Shown here piece after piece: positions 50,529 through 59,360 of a stretch of 64,000 nucleotides of DNA. The DNA comes from JAPLSN01 sp964482955 (GTDB taxonomy: Bacteria > Spirochaetota > Spirochaetia > Treponematales > UBA12059): positions 1 through 64,000 of the forward strand of contig CAYZZW010000002.1 of assembly GCA_964482955.1 (NCBI GenBank). Reading direction: 5' to 3'. Position 1 is the stretch's first letter. The number at the start of each line of letters is the position of its first letter. The notes under the pieces were generated by a model. It searched no databases and was not told where the DNA came from. It worked only from the letters and a program-made list of their open reading frames with translations. The position numbers and the translations under genes were made by a program.

Positions 50529-51014
50529 ATGACGCACTACCATCCGCGCCGGAAAGACAAGGAGATCGTCGACCGGGCGGAATTCGACCGCATCCTCAGG
50601 GGCGGCAAGTACGCCGTGGTCGGCATGGCCAACGGCGACGACCCGTACGTGGTCACGTTGAGCTACGGGTACGACGCCGAAAGCGGCGCGATGTATTTCC
50701 ACGGCGCCAAAAAAGGCGAGAAAGTCGACCGGCTCGAGCGCAACCCGAAGGTGTGCGCCACCGTCATCGAGGACCGCGGCTATATCGACGGCGGCTGCAG
50801 CCACGCCTTCGCGACCCTGGTCATCCGCGGCGAGATGAAGATCGTCACGGAGCTCGAGGAAAAGAAACGCGCCCTGGTCGTCATACTCGGCCACCTGGAG
50901 CGCGATCCGGCGCCCATCCTCGCGCGCAACATCACGAGCGACGCGTCGTACGACGCCGTGACGATCATGCGCCTGCAGCCTTCGGACATTTCCGGCAAGG
51001 TGTCGGCGGGCTGA
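50529..51014 (+). CDS. Pyridoxamine-5'-phosphate-oxidase-fold protein (NimA-like)
   Basis: A 161-residue flavin-binding split-barrel protein with RILRGGKYAVVGMANGDDPYVV, LSYGYDAESGAMYFHGAKKG, VCATVIED and AFATLVIRGEMKIV, as in NimA/YgiL-type proteins. Members bind FMN, F420 or haem and reduce nitro compounds or act in antioxidant roles. GGAGG precedes the ATG. Confidence 0.8.
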   Translation: MTHYHPRRKDKEIVDRAEFDRILRGGKYAVVGMANGDDPYVVTLSYGYDAESGAMYFHGAKKGEKVDRLERNPKVCATVIEDRGYIDGGCSHAFATLVIRGEMKIVTELEEKKRALVVILGHLERDPAPILARNITSDASYDAVTIMRLQPSDISGKVSAG

Positions 51015-51114
51015 TCGCCGGAGAAACGGCGGCGACGAGGCAGGTAAAACCGGTTTGTTTTTCCTCGTCCATGCATTAGATTTTCCGAATACGCCATCTT
51101 TTTCAGGAGGATTT

Positions 51115-51537
51115 ATGAAGACACGCATCGGAATCGTCGCCCTCATCCTCGCGCTCGCCCTGCTCGCGGGCTGCGCGTCCACCCAGACCTTCGAATCCGT
51201 CTATACGGGGTTCAAGCGCGACCTCAACCTCGACGGCGCGAAGTCCTACACCGTGGTCGAAGGCGACACGCTCGCCGCGATCACCATCAGTTTCTACGGC
51301 GAGGAAAACGGTTTCTACTTCCCGCTCATCATGGGCGCCTCGAGCGACGTCGTCGCCCATCCCGACAAGATCGCCCCGGGCATGGCGCTCACCGTTCCCG
51401 ATTACGACAAGAACATCAAGGATCCGATCTACGCCAAGAAGGTGAAGCCCTGGTTCGTCAAGGTTTCCGGCATCTACCGCAAGGAAGGGCAGATCGACGT
51501 GGCAGACCGCATTCTCGGCATCGCGAACGGCCTGTAA
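51115..51537 (+). CDS. LysM-domain lipoprotein
   Basis: A 140-residue lipoprotein (lipobox LLAGC) with one LysM-like module (KSYTVVEGDTLAAITISFYG...PGMALTVPDY, given here as two separated landmarks). It is followed by a short charged tail. It would attach to peptidoglycan from the membrane. A strong AGGAGG precedes the start and a terminator follows. Confidence 0.82.
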   Translation: MKTRIGIVALILALALLAGCASTQTFESVYTGFKRDLNLDGAKSYTVVEGDTLAAITISFYGEENGFYFPLIMGASSDVVAHPDKIAPGMALTVPDYDKNIKDPIYAKKVKPWFVKVSGIYRKEGQIDVADRILGIANGL

Positions 51538-51582
51538 AACGCTTTAGTCCGGGGCGGCGGAAGCCTGATCCCCGATCGGAAA

Positions 51583-51610
51583 AACCCCGCGCCCGGCGCG
51601 GGGTTTTTTC
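51583..51610 (+). terminator. Rho-independent terminator
   Basis: AACCCCGCGC, CC, GGCGCGGGGTT followed by TTTT. Confidence 0.9.
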
Positions 51611-51628
51611 ATGTCACGCGCGCGTTCG

Positions 51629-51657
51629 TTGACAGGCTTTCAGTCCTATCGTAGTAT
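51629..51657 (+). promoter_or_regulatory. Promoter of the protease operon
   Basis: A perfect TTGACA, 17 bases and TAGTAT; the 100-base leader ends in GGAG before the ATG. Confidence 0.75.
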
Positions 51658-51762
51658 TCCCGGGCTTCGGCGGGCTTGCCCGTCCGGTCGGCATTCGCCC
51701 GGCACGCGCCCCGTCGACGACTTCCGGCCGGTTTCTCCCGGCCGCAGGAATCCGGAGTATCC

Positions 51763-53472
51763 ATGAAAAAGTCCTTGCTCCTCGTCGCCTTCGCGGCGGC
51801 GCTCGCGGCGTCCGCCTCCGCGCAGATCCGCGACTATGTCGCCGTCGTGCGGCCCGTCTACGACACGGCCCAGACAGCGTTCCTGACCGCCACGGCGGAC
51901 GCGCTCAAGAAGAACGGGTATGCCGACCTCGCCGACCTGACCCGCGACGTCGACAAGAACCGCTTCGGCTCGGGCTTCGTCTTCGTCGGCGCCGACGGCC
52001 TAAACTTCGTGGTGACGAACCGCCACGTCGTGTCGGACGCGGTGGCCGTGAACGTGGAGTTCGAGGCGGCCGACGGCAAGAAGAAGACCTACGAACGCTG
52101 CCAGGTCGTCGCCGTGTCGGACGAGCTCGACCTGGCCCTCGTCGCCTTCCCCGGCGAGGAACGGCCGTTCAAGGCCGGCCTCTCCTTCGCGGACGCCCTG
52201 GCCGACGACGGCGCCGAAGTGTGGACCGCCGGCTACCCGGGCCTGGGCAACACGCCCGCCTGGCAGCTCGGCAAGGGCAACATCACGAACGCCAGCCTCG
52301 GCGTGCCGGAACTCGTCGATCCGGCGCGCTCGCGCCTCATCCAGCATTCGGCGCAGGTCGATCCGGGCAACTCCGGCGGCCCGCTCCTCCTCGCGAAGAA
52401 GGACGCCCGTTCGGGCTACGTCGTGCTCGGCGTGAACACCTGGAAGGCCCGGTTCCGCCAGGCCGCGAACTTTTCCATACCCGCCGCCACGGTGCGCTCC
52501 TTCCTCGACCGCGCCACGGCGGCTCCGACCGCGGACAACCGCGCGGCCCGCCTGACCGAACGCTCCAAGGATTTCGAGGCCGCGACGAAGGTCTCCGTCG
52601 ATTCCGATACGAACGCCCGCATCCGCGCCCTGACGCGCTTCGTGTCGCAGGCGCTCGTTACGGCGAAGGGCTCCGACGAGCTCCTCTCCGCCCTGGCGTC
52701 CGCCCCGTCGGCCGTGCGCGGCGAGATGATCGACACCTACGTCGAATCGCCGATCGAGGGCATGCGCTTCGCGCTCGCGTTCCGCATGGACGCGATCCTC
52801 AAGGCCGACGCCAAGCCGGCCGCGCTTTCGTCAGCCTCCGCGCCGGTCCTCGACGGCCAGGCCGCCAAGGCGTCGTACGCGTTCGGGACCGAAACCATCC
52901 CGCTCGCCTGGCGCGAGGAATTCGCCGCCTGGCGCGTGGACGCCCTGCCCGCGACCTCCGGCGCCGCGGCCAAGACCGCGAAGGAAGGCAAGAAGAGCCA
53001 AGCGGCGAAGGACGACGGCGTGTCCCTGTTCACCTTCGACCGGCCGTACACCCTGCTCGTCTTCGGCGAATACAACTTCATCCCGGACCTCGGGCTCGCC
53101 GGCGGCGGCATGTATGTCGCGACGAGCGATTTCGTCGGATTGGGCTTCGGCATCGAGACGGGCATGTATTCGTACACCGACTCGTGGGGGAGCACGGGGG
53201 AGTATCGCGTCGTCTTCTTCGCGCCGATGGCGCGGGTCGGCGTTCCCTTCTCGTTCGACTCCTTCGCCCTCGTCCCGTACGCCGAAGGGCGCTTCGGATT
53301 GGCGCTCGTCATGGGCGGCGCGGACCTGGGCGGCTTCGGCTACGAGCTGTCCGGCGGCATCCAGGGCGTGATCCCGTCGCTCGGAAAGCTCACGATCGGC
53401 ACCGCGGCCGGCATTTCCAAGCCGCTGTCAGAAACCGTGTTCTTCAAGTTGTGGGCCGGTTTCGGCCTGTGA
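51763..53472 (+). CDS. Exported trypsin-like serine protease with beta-rich C-terminal domain
   Basis: The 569-residue protein has a signal peptide (cleaved near ASAQ) and a chymotrypsin-fold protease (about 60-275) with the complete triad: His in VVTNRHVV, Asp in DELDLALVAF and Ser in QVDPGNSGGPL, as in S1C/DegP-like enzymes. There is no PDZ domain. A helical linker (275-430) leads to a C-terminal domain (about 440-569) of alternating glycine-aromatic strands (MYVATSDFVGLGFGIETGMY, EYRVVFFAPMARVGVPF) ending GFGL, which resembles an outer-membrane barrel. A surface- or membrane-tethered protease is the inference. Three co-oriented genes follow closely. Confidence 0.78.
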   Translation: MKKSLLLVAFAAALAASASAQIRDYVAVVRPVYDTAQTAFLTATADALKKNGYADLADLTRDVDKNRFGSGFVFVGADGLNFVVTNRHVVSDAVAVNVEFEAADGKKKTYERCQVVAVSDELDLALVAFPGEERPFKAGLSFADALADDGAEVWTAGYPGLGNTPAWQLGKGNITNASLGVPELVDPARSRLIQHSAQVDPGNSGGPLLLAKKDARSGYVVLGVNTWKARFRQAANFSIPAATVRSFLDRATAAPTADNRAARLTERSKDFEAATKVSVDSDTNARIRALTRFVSQALVTAKGSDELLSALASAPSAVRGEMIDTYVESPIEGMRFALAFRMDAILKADAKPAALSSASAPVLDGQAAKASYAFGTETIPLAWREEFAAWRVDALPATSGAAAKTAKEGKKSQAAKDDGVSLFTFDRPYTLLVFGEYNFIPDLGLAGGGMYVATSDFVGLGFGIETGMYSYTDSWGSTGEYRVVFFAPMARVGVPFSFDSFALVPYAEGRFGLALVMGGADLGGFGYELSGGIQGVIPSLGKLTIGTAAGISKPLSETVFFKLWAGFGL

Positions 53473-53496
53473 TATCGCGTTAATATGGAGATGACC

Positions 53497-54111
53497 ATGA
53501 AAAGAAAACCAAGGTTCGCGGCGGCGCTGTTCGCGGTCGCGGCCATCGCGGCTCTTTCGCTGGCCGGCTGCTCGACCGTCCCGTTCCCCAACATCGACGG
53601 CAAGGGCATCGAGCCGAAAACCCTCCCCGGTCCCGAGACCCACACGCTCATCTACGGACAGGTCGGCTTCCCGCCGTCCCTCTTCAGCGACGGTTCGGGG
53701 CTGTTCGTGTCGTACGCTCAGATCAATCCCGACGTCGAGCCGATGGTGCTCAAGGCGGGAACGAACCGGAAGGGTTTCTGGCTGATGCCCGTGCCCAAGA
53801 ACAGCGTCATTCACGCCTATTACTATTCGTACACCGCCGGGCGTACGACCTACTATTGCCACTTGGGCATCCAGAAAGGCCTCGACATGACCATCTCGGC
53901 CGACAAGACCGGACTGCTCTGCGCGGGCGATTACGTTTTCCGCGCCGATACGGCTAACGTCAAGCCCGGCGAATTTCCGCGGGAAGGTTTCTTCAACGAT
54001 CCGCTCGACGCAAAGTCCGAGTACGCGGTGTTGAAAGCCATGCTCGAAGACTACCGGAAAACCGCGTGGGAATCCCTCATCGTCGCCCGCATGGAGGAAC
54101 TCAAGAAATGA
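53497..54111 (+). CDS. Lipoprotein of a paired beta-sandwich family
   Basis: The 204-residue lipoprotein (lipobox LAGC) has a beta-rich body (THTLIYGQVGFPPSLF, GFWLMPVPKNSVIHAYYY, LCAGDYVFRADTAN). The motif 'P-x-P-K-N-x-x-I' and the strand order recur in the next gene, so the two are paralogues. No known domain is recognised. The ATG at 53497 follows GGAG at the right distance; 53485 would add four residues. Confidence 0.65.
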   Translation: MKRKPRFAAALFAVAAIAALSLAGCSTVPFPNIDGKGIEPKTLPGPETHTLIYGQVGFPPSLFSDGSGLFVSYAQINPDVEPMVLKAGTNRKGFWLMPVPKNSVIHAYYYSYTAGRTTYYCHLGIQKGLDMTISADKTGLLCAGDYVFRADTANVKPGEFPREGFFNDPLDAKSEYAVLKAMLEDYRKTAWESLIVARMEELKK

Positions 54112-54710
54112 AAAAGATCGCGGCAGCCTTATCGATCCTGCTTTTCCTGACGGCGGGAGCCTTCGCGGAAACCAAGAAGTACGTCAAGCCGAAAGCCAAC
54201 CAGGTCGTCATCGCCGTCAAGGTGCGCGTGACGCCCGGCATCAACGAAGCCTTTTTCTCCGGATTCTACGAGAAATTCTCGGCCGATTCGAAACCCAAGA
54301 ACTTCCAGGAAGGTCAGGTCCAGCCGTCCGAAGCGGTGCTCATGAGTCTCGGCGGCGTGTTCTCGACGGGAGACGAATACATCGAAGGCGTCGACCGGGT
54401 CGGCACGGCCGTCTTCCCCATCCCGAAAAACCGGCGGATTTTCCTGCAGGGCTTCAAGATCGAGCCGGCCGGCCTCAACTTCCTCCACTTTTACCTGCCC
54501 ATCGGGCTCGAGATCGTCGTACCGGAAGGCGCCAACTACGTCTACATCGGTACCCTCACCTACGAAGTCAAGGGCATCCAGTACGACGTGGTCGGCGTGA
54601 AGAAGTCGGACGAATTCGACGAGGCGGCAGCGGCCGTCAAGGAACGCTACGGCGACGCGGCGACGCTCGTCCGCGTCCCGCTCGTCGAGCCGGAACCCGC
54701 CAAGAAGTGA
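54108..54710 (+). CDS. Secreted paralogue of the preceding lipoprotein
   Basis: The 200-residue protein has a cleavable signal peptide (MKKIAAALSILLFLTAGAFA) but no lipobox. The central TAVFPIPKNRRIFLQGFKIE and later ANYVYIGTLTYEV parallel the upstream protein. ATGA overlap shows they are translated together, so one anchored and one free subunit of an envelope complex is a reasonable inference. Confidence 0.65.
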   Translation: MKKIAAALSILLFLTAGAFAETKKYVKPKANQVVIAVKVRVTPGINEAFFSGFYEKFSADSKPKNFQEGQVQPSEAVLMSLGGVFSTGDEYIEGVDRVGTAVFPIPKNRRIFLQGFKIEPAGLNFLHFYLPIGLEIVVPEGANYVYIGTLTYEVKGIQYDVVGVKKSDEFDEAAAAVKERYGDAATLVRVPLVEPEPAKK

Positions 54711-54747
54711 TCGGACCCGCGTGACGCGTTCCCGCGTCGACGAAAAG

Positions 54748-54773
54748 GCCGCCCGTGACGGGCGGCTTTTTTC
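54748..54773 (+). terminator. Terminator of the protease/lipoprotein cluster
   Basis: GCCGCCCG, TGA, CGGGCGGC followed by TTTTTT. Confidence 0.9.
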
Positions 54774-54813
54774 ATGCTCGGGGCAGGTCGGCGGGGCGGC
54801 GTTTCGAAGGCGG

Positions 54814-55308
54814 TCAGCCGAGGAGGGTTTCGAGGGCGGTGGCGGTGACGTGGTCGTTGATGTCGAGCACGAAGGGGATCTTCGTCTCGTCGATGCCCGC
54901 GATGGCGCCTTCGAGCAGGATGGGTTTCCAGCCGTGGTCCGCGGCGTCGCGCGTCGTCGACAGCACGCAGTACTCCGCCGCGAATCCGGTGATGACGACG
55001 CAGTCCGCTCCGGCGGCCGTGAGCCTCGCCCCGAGGTCCGTGCCGACAAAACCGCTGTTTTTCTCCTTGAGGACCGCGTCGTTCCGGTTTTTCACGGCGA
55101 TGGCGTCGAGTTCCCAGAAGTCCTCGCCCTTCGGCGCGGCCGGGTCGTCCGCTTCCTGGAGGACGTGGAAGACGGGCAGGTTTTTCTTTCCGAACAGCTC
55201 GATGGCGAATTCGATGTACTCGACGGCTTTGTGCATGGAGTTTTTCGCGCCGGGCGAGGCGTCCTGGTATTTTTTCTGCATGTCGATGACGAGCAAGGCT
55301 GGTTTCAT
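54814..55308 (-). CDS. Isochorismatase-family cysteine hydrolase
   Basis: The 164-residue enzyme has the family triad: Asp in LLVIDMQKKY, Lys in AVLKEKNSGF and Cys in AAEYCVLSTTRDA, with the cis-peptide region VVITGFAAEYC. The fold includes nicotinamidases and N-carbamoylases; the substrate is unknown. AAGGAG precedes the ATG at 55308. The 247-base gap upstream, to the divergent kinase, shows nothing further. Confidence 0.85.
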   Translation of the reverse strand: MKPALLVIDMQKKYQDASPGAKNSMHKAVEYIEFAIELFGKKNLPVFHVLQEADDPAAPKGEDFWELDAIAVKNRNDAVLKEKNSGFVGTDLGARLTAAGADCVVITGFAAEYCVLSTTRDAADHGWKPILLEGAIAGIDETKIPFVLDINDHVTATALETLLG

Positions 55309-55555
55309 CGGGGCTCCTTGTGCGTGTCCGGCCGGGACCATTTCGGGCGTTGCCGAGATTCTACGCGCTTTCCGTCCGAAGCCGCAAGCGACCCGCCGCC
55401 GACGGGCGCCCCCGCCGGCGGCGGTCAGTCCCGGTGGCACGAATCGCGCGCGGCCCCCTCCCAAATCCCGCCGCATGGCCTATACTTGAATCGACCGGCC
55501 GCGGAAGCGCGGCCGGCTGCCCCTTGGGAGCAGCCCGCGGGGGCGGGGAGTGCCC

Positions 55556-57211
55556 ATGGACGCCAGAACGGCCGCGCTCATGACCGTCATCACTTGCGTG
55601 ATATGCTCCGTCATCCTCGTGTTCCAAACGAAACCGAAACGCGGCGACCGCCTGAGCGCCCGTCCTTGGTCCTGGGGCATTTACGTCAGCACGGGCGGAC
55701 TCGCGCTCCTCACGCTCCAGGGACGTGCTCCCGACTGGATTTCGATCATCGGCGCGAACGCCTTCCTCGTGGGCGGCATGACCATGATCCTCGTCGGCAT
55801 CGTCGACTTTTGGGGTGACCGGCGGCCGCTCCGATTATTGTCCGTCACGACCGCGCTTTACGTCGCGACCATCGTCGCGCTCACCGTGGTTCGCTATGAC
55901 ACCGCCGCGCGCGTCGCCGTCTTTTCGGCGTATTCGGCGGCGCTGGTCGTCGCGGCCGCAGTCGTCATGGTCCGTCATCGGCACGACCTGTCCGGAACGC
56001 CGATGCCCATGGTGCTTGCCTGGTACCTGGCCGCCAACGCCGTCTACCTGGCGGTTCGCGCCGCGAACGCCCTGTTCTTCCGCCGGCCGCATGCCCTTTT
56101 TTCCGCCGGGGTCGACGCCGTCCTGCCCTTCGTCTTCATGACGGTCTTCGTCATCCTGATGACGGTCGGGCTCCTCTCGTTGCAGAACCGGCGCCTGTCG
56201 ATCGCGCTCGAGCGCAACGAAGCCCTCTACCGCGGCATTTTTGAGGGGGCGTCGGAGGGCATCTTCCAGGCGTCTTCCGACGGGACCCTCGTCGCGCTGA
56301 ACGAATCGTGCGCCCGCATCCTCGGATATCCCGACGCCGCCGCGGCGCTGCGGGCCGTGGCGGGATCGGGGACCAGCCGTCCCGTCCCGCCGGACGACGA
56401 GGCGCGGATCCGGGAGGGGCTGAGGCGGGACGGCGCGGTGCGCGGCCTCGAGTTCCCCCTGCGACGCCTCGACGGGGCCGTGCGCTTCGTGTCGCTCGGC
56501 GCGACGGCCCGGTCCGGGCCCCGCGGCGAACGGGTGATCGACGGCATCCTCGTGGACTTGACCGAGCGCAAGACGATGGAGGAAGCCCTCCGCAAATCGT
56601 GCGAGGAGACCGGGGTTCTGCTCGGCGAGCTCCAGCACCGCGTGAAGAACAACCTCGCCATCCTGGGCGGGCTCATCGACATCGAAGTCGACCGCGCGGA
56701 GGACGAGCGAGTGCGACAACGCCTCGAGGGCATGGGTAACCGCGTCCGCGCGCTCGGCTCGCTCTACGCCCAGCTGTACGCGTCGAACGACGTCCGGACC
56801 ATCCTGCTCGACGAATACCTCGGCCGCATCGCGCGCGACCTGGCCGAAAGCTGCGGCGGCAAGCGCCCGATCCGCCTCGAGACGGCCCTCGGGAGAACCG
56901 CCATCGACACGCGCCGCGCGGTGACGGTCGGCCTCGTCGTCAACGAACTTCTCACCGACGCCTACAAGTACGCCTTTCCGGACGGCCGGAGCGGCGTCGT
57001 GCGGATCGCTCTGGAAGCGGTCGGGGACGAGTTCCGCGTGGAAATCTCGGACGACGGCGTCGGCCTGCCCGCCGGATTCTCCGTCGAGACGGCCACGGGG
57101 TTCGGCATCAAGCTCGCCGACATGCTGGCCGCGCAGCTGGACGGTCGTCTCGAGATCCTGCCGGGGCCCGGCGCGCGCTTCCGCCTCGTCTTTCCGGCGA
57201 TGGCCGAATAG
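55556..57211 (+). CDS. Membrane histidine kinase with PAS and HisKA_2 domains
   Basis: A 551-residue protein with about seven membrane helices (5-220), a PAS domain (about 230-345, GASEGIFQASSDGTLVALNE) and a HisKA_2 dimerisation helix with ELQHRVKNNLAILGGLID. A HATPase domain with NELLTDAYKYAF, SDDGVGLP and GFGIKLADMLAAQL completes it. It belongs to the HWE/HisKA_2 group typical of single-domain regulators. The 5-7 TM module may be a sensor. The ATG at 55556 is preceded by GGGGAG; no response regulator is adjacent. Confidence 0.87.
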   Translation: MDARTAALMTVITCVICSVILVFQTKPKRGDRLSARPWSWGIYVSTGGLALLTLQGRAPDWISIIGANAFLVGGMTMILVGIVDFWGDRRPLRLLSVTTALYVATIVALTVVRYDTAARVAVFSAYSAALVVAAAVVMVRHRHDLSGTPMPMVLAWYLAANAVYLAVRAANALFFRRPHALFSAGVDAVLPFVFMTVFVILMTVGLLSLQNRRLSIALERNEALYRGIFEGASEGIFQASSDGTLVALNESCARILGYPDAAAALRAVAGSGTSRPVPPDDEARIREGLRRDGAVRGLEFPLRRLDGAVRFVSLGATARSGPRGERVIDGILVDLTERKTMEEALRKSCEETGVLLGELQHRVKNNLAILGGLIDIEVDRAEDERVRQRLEGMGNRVRALGSLYAQLYASNDVRTILLDEYLGRIARDLAESCGGKRPIRLETALGRTAIDTRRAVTVGLVVNELLTDAYKYAFPDGRSGVVRIALEAVGDEFRVEISDDGVGLPAGFSVETATGFGIKLADMLAAQLDGRLEILPGPGARFRLVFPAMAE

Positions 57212-57240
57212 CGGGATGGCCGCTTCCCCCGAAAGCAAAA

Positions 57241-57265
57241 GGACCGTCCTTGCGGACGGTCCTTC
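57241..57265 (+). terminator. Hairpin after the kinase gene
   Basis: GGACCGTCC pairs with GGACGGTCC across TTGC; the following T-run is short. Confidence 0.6.
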
Positions 57266-57321
57266 GGTTCCCGAATTATGGGCGCGCGGGGCGCCCGGCG
57301 GCCGCGTGAGCGGCCGGTTTT

Positions 57322-57591
57322 TTAGTAGCGGTCGTCGCGACGGGGCTTGTCCATCGCTTCGTTCACGCGGAGCTGGCGACCATCGTGCTCGCGGCCGTTG
57401 ACACCGGCGATGGCGGCGCGGGCTTCGTCGTCGGAGCCCATCTCGACGAAGCCGAAGCCCTTCGAGGAGCCGGTATCGCGATCGGTGATGATTTTGGCGG
57501 AAACCACGGTGCCGTAACCGGCGAAGAGCTGGCGGAGGCTGTCTTCGTAGGTGTTGTAGCTGAGGTTTCCGACGTAAAGTTTCTTGGCCAT
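57322..57591 (-). CDS. RRM-type RNA-binding protein
   Basis: The 89-residue protein is a single RNA-recognition motif with RNP2 (KLYVGNLSY) and RNP1 (SKGFGFVEM), then a short Arg/Asp-rich tail. Such small RRM proteins in bacteria and cyanobacteria are often cold- or stress-induced and act as RNA chaperones. AGGAAG precedes the ATG. Upstream is a leader of about 250 bases with several palindromes from a near-consensus promoter at 57851-57879. Confidence 0.92.
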   Translation of the reverse strand: MAKKLYVGNLSYNTYEDSLRQLFAGYGTVVSAKIITDRDTGSSKGFGFVEMGSDDEARAAIAGVNGREHDGRQLRVNEAMDKPRRDDRY

Positions 57592-57844
57592 GAGTGATCT
57601 TCCTTTACCCGGATTTTTCCGGGCATTCGTAATTCGCTTATCCAGGATAAGCACGTACCCCCCGCCGCGGATCGCGGACGTCGGGGTCGAGGAGAGGCAA
57701 GGACCTGGTAGTTCTGTTCCGGGGATGCAGGCGGGCAGGAGCGGCCTTAGGCGGAGCGTTTCGGGAATCACGCGGGCGCAAGGACGGAAAGCCGTCGACG
57801 ATCGGGAAAGAAGACTTGAACGAAGCCGTATGTACTCTCACTCG
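57592..57844 (-). other. Long 5' leader of the RRM gene
   Basis: About 250 bases lie between the promoter and the ATG. The leader contains the 17-base palindrome GCTTATCCAGGATAAGC (57636-57652) and the hairpin CCCGGA-TTTT-TCCGGG (57608-57623) near the ribosome site. No protein is encoded convincingly. Confidence 0.5.
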
Positions 57845-57850
57845 TCCGCG

Positions 57851-57879
57851 AGTATATCGCATTCATGAAATCGTGTTAA
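57851..57879 (-). promoter_or_regulatory. Promoter of the RRM gene
   Basis: Minus strand TTAACA, 17 bases and TATACT. Confidence 0.65.
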
Positions 57880-57885
57880 GGGGGT

Positions 57886-58052
57886 GGGGCGCCCCCCGCC
57901 CGGCGCCGCCGGGCGGGGCCGGGCTCTCCGCTCCAAGTCCTCGCGGAAGCGGCTGCAAGCCGCTTCCGCGGCGAGGAAGGTGCGCTGCGCCGCGCCTTCC
58001 TCGATCCCGGTAAATCCGCTGCGGGCTTTTCGCTTCGATCCCTGGCGCGTCG
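57886..58052. repeat. GC-rich hairpin-array repeat, copy B
   Basis: Landmarks shared with 13376-13560 occur in the same order: GGGGCGCCCCCCGCC, GCTCCAAGTCCTCG, then CTGCGGGCTTTTCGC and CCCTGGCGCG. Between them lie other hairpins (CGGAAGCGGC/GCCGCTTCCG; GGAAGG/CCTTCC). Confidence 0.6.
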
Positions 58053-58092
58053 TAATCGGCGGACCTGCGCGTGCTCCCTCCGCGGGAATCCC

Positions 58093-58827
58093 CTACTTCG
58101 CCTCGTACTGGACGCGCACCGTGACCGTCGCCGTCTTCAGGCGGGATTCCGTGTCGAAATAGCCCTCCCAGCTGGAGGACTCCTGCGACGAGCTCTGGCC
58201 GAGGATCTGGAAGACGCCCAGGCTCGAGTAGCGCACCTTGCCGAGCCGGGTTCCGGCGTTCTTCGCGATCTGTCCGGCGCGCGCCCGGGCGTCCTGCGTG
58301 GCCAGGGCGATGAGCTCCAGCTTGAGTTCCGGCAGTTTCGTGTAGAAGAACTGCGGCAGGTCGGAGCTCAGTTCGATGCCTTCTTTCAGGAGGCTCGTGA
58401 CGTCGCGCGAGGCCTTTTCCACCGTGTCGATGGCGCCCGAGTCGACGACGAACTGCTGGAAGAGCGCGTAACCCTCGAAGGGTCGCGCCACGATCGCCCC
58501 ATCGCCGTTCCGCGTTTCGCCGTACATCTTTTCCATGCCCACCTGGCGCCAGACGGTTTCGCTGTCCTTGATGCCGGACGCCTTGAGGAACGCGTCGACG
58601 CGTCCCTGCCGGGCCACGAGCGCGTCGTACGCCTTTTCGAGGGTCTTGGCCTGCACCTGGAGGTTCCCCGACCACACCACGCGGTCGGAGGCGAAGTCCA
58701 TGCGTCCCATGCCGGTGACGCCGATCATGTCGTTCGCCCGATCCCTCGACCAGAACGTCATCGCCCCGATGATCGCGATAGCCAGACACGTCCCGGCCGC
58801 GATCAACACCGTCCTCATCTCTTTCAT
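58093..58827 (-). CDS. SIMPL-domain protein
   Basis: The 244-residue membrane-anchored protein has an N-terminal helix (8-25) and a SIMPL/DUF541 domain (GMGRMDFASDRVVWSGNLQV, ALATQDARARAGQIAKNAG, ATVTVRVQYEAK). SIMPL proteins form oligomeric shells in the periplasm; roles in oxidative stress or kinase signalling are reported for some. GGGAGG precedes the ATG. Confidence 0.85.
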   Translation of the reverse strand: MKEMRTVLIAAGTCLAIAIIGAMTFWSRDRANDMIGVTGMGRMDFASDRVVWSGNLQVQAKTLEKAYDALVARQGRVDAFLKASGIKDSETVWRQVGMEKMYGETRNGDGAIVARPFEGYALFQQFVVDSGAIDTVEKASRDVTSLLKEGIELSSDLPQFFYTKLPELKLELIALATQDARARAGQIAKNAGTRLGKVRYSSLGVFQILGQSSSQESSSWEGYFDTESRLKTATVTVRVQYEAK

Positions 58828-58899
58828 TCCGTCCTCCCGTTTGCGCGGTCCTCCCGCGTCATTTCGAATTCGCGCGCTCCCGGTCGGACGGGGCGGATG

Positions 58900-59337
58900 T
58901 CATATGGATTTTTCCCAGCCTTGGCCCCTGTCGACCAAGGGCCTGATCCTGTCGATTTTGCAGATGACCGTCGCCTTGATCGCGGCGGCCTCTTTTTCTC
59001 CGACGCGTTCCCGCAATATGGCGCGGGCCCTTTCCAGTTTCTCGCCCGTTGTCTGGATTTCCGTCGCTGAGCCGTAAATCCGAATCCCCTTGTATTCCAT
59101 CAACGTCTTTCCTTCCTTGACGATGATGAACGCGACGCTTTTATTCGATTCGATATTGCGCAGGGTCGACGATTCGCCGACTTCGAATTCTATCTTGTTT
59201 TCCGCGATCCTCGACGAGTTGATGATGGCGATATTCGGCTCTTTCAGAGCATTCACGGTGCAAACCGATACGTTTCTCGGCCGATCGTTGAAGAATCGCT
59301 CGAGATCCTTGCCATTGCCATCGCTGAAAAGCTCCAT
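58900..59337 (-). CDS. Pyridoxamine-5'-phosphate-oxidase-like protein
   Basis: The 145-residue flavin-split-barrel protein has NVSVCTVNALKEPNIAIIN, KIEFEVGESSTLRNIESNKS, EYKGIRIYGSATEI and a Lys/Glu-rich C-terminus. Codons use A and T at third positions much more than neighbours do, suggesting recent acquisition. Start MELFSDGNG has AAGGGG upstream. An inverted repeat lies 25 bases before it. Confidence 0.75.
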   Translation of the reverse strand: MELFSDGNGKDLERFFNDRPRNVSVCTVNALKEPNIAIINSSRIAENKIEFEVGESSTLRNIESNKSVAFIIVKEGKTLMEYKGIRIYGSATEIQTTGEKLERARAILRERVGEKEAAAIKATVICKIDRIRPLVDRGQGWEKSI

Positions 59338-59360
59338 GCTTCGCCCCTTCGTGTTTGAAT

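Noticed and set aside
57638..57862. Small minus-strand frame in the RRM leader
   Set aside because: Its ATG precedes the promoter -10, so it would not be on the transcript from that promoter; Pro/Arg-rich with no ribosome site.
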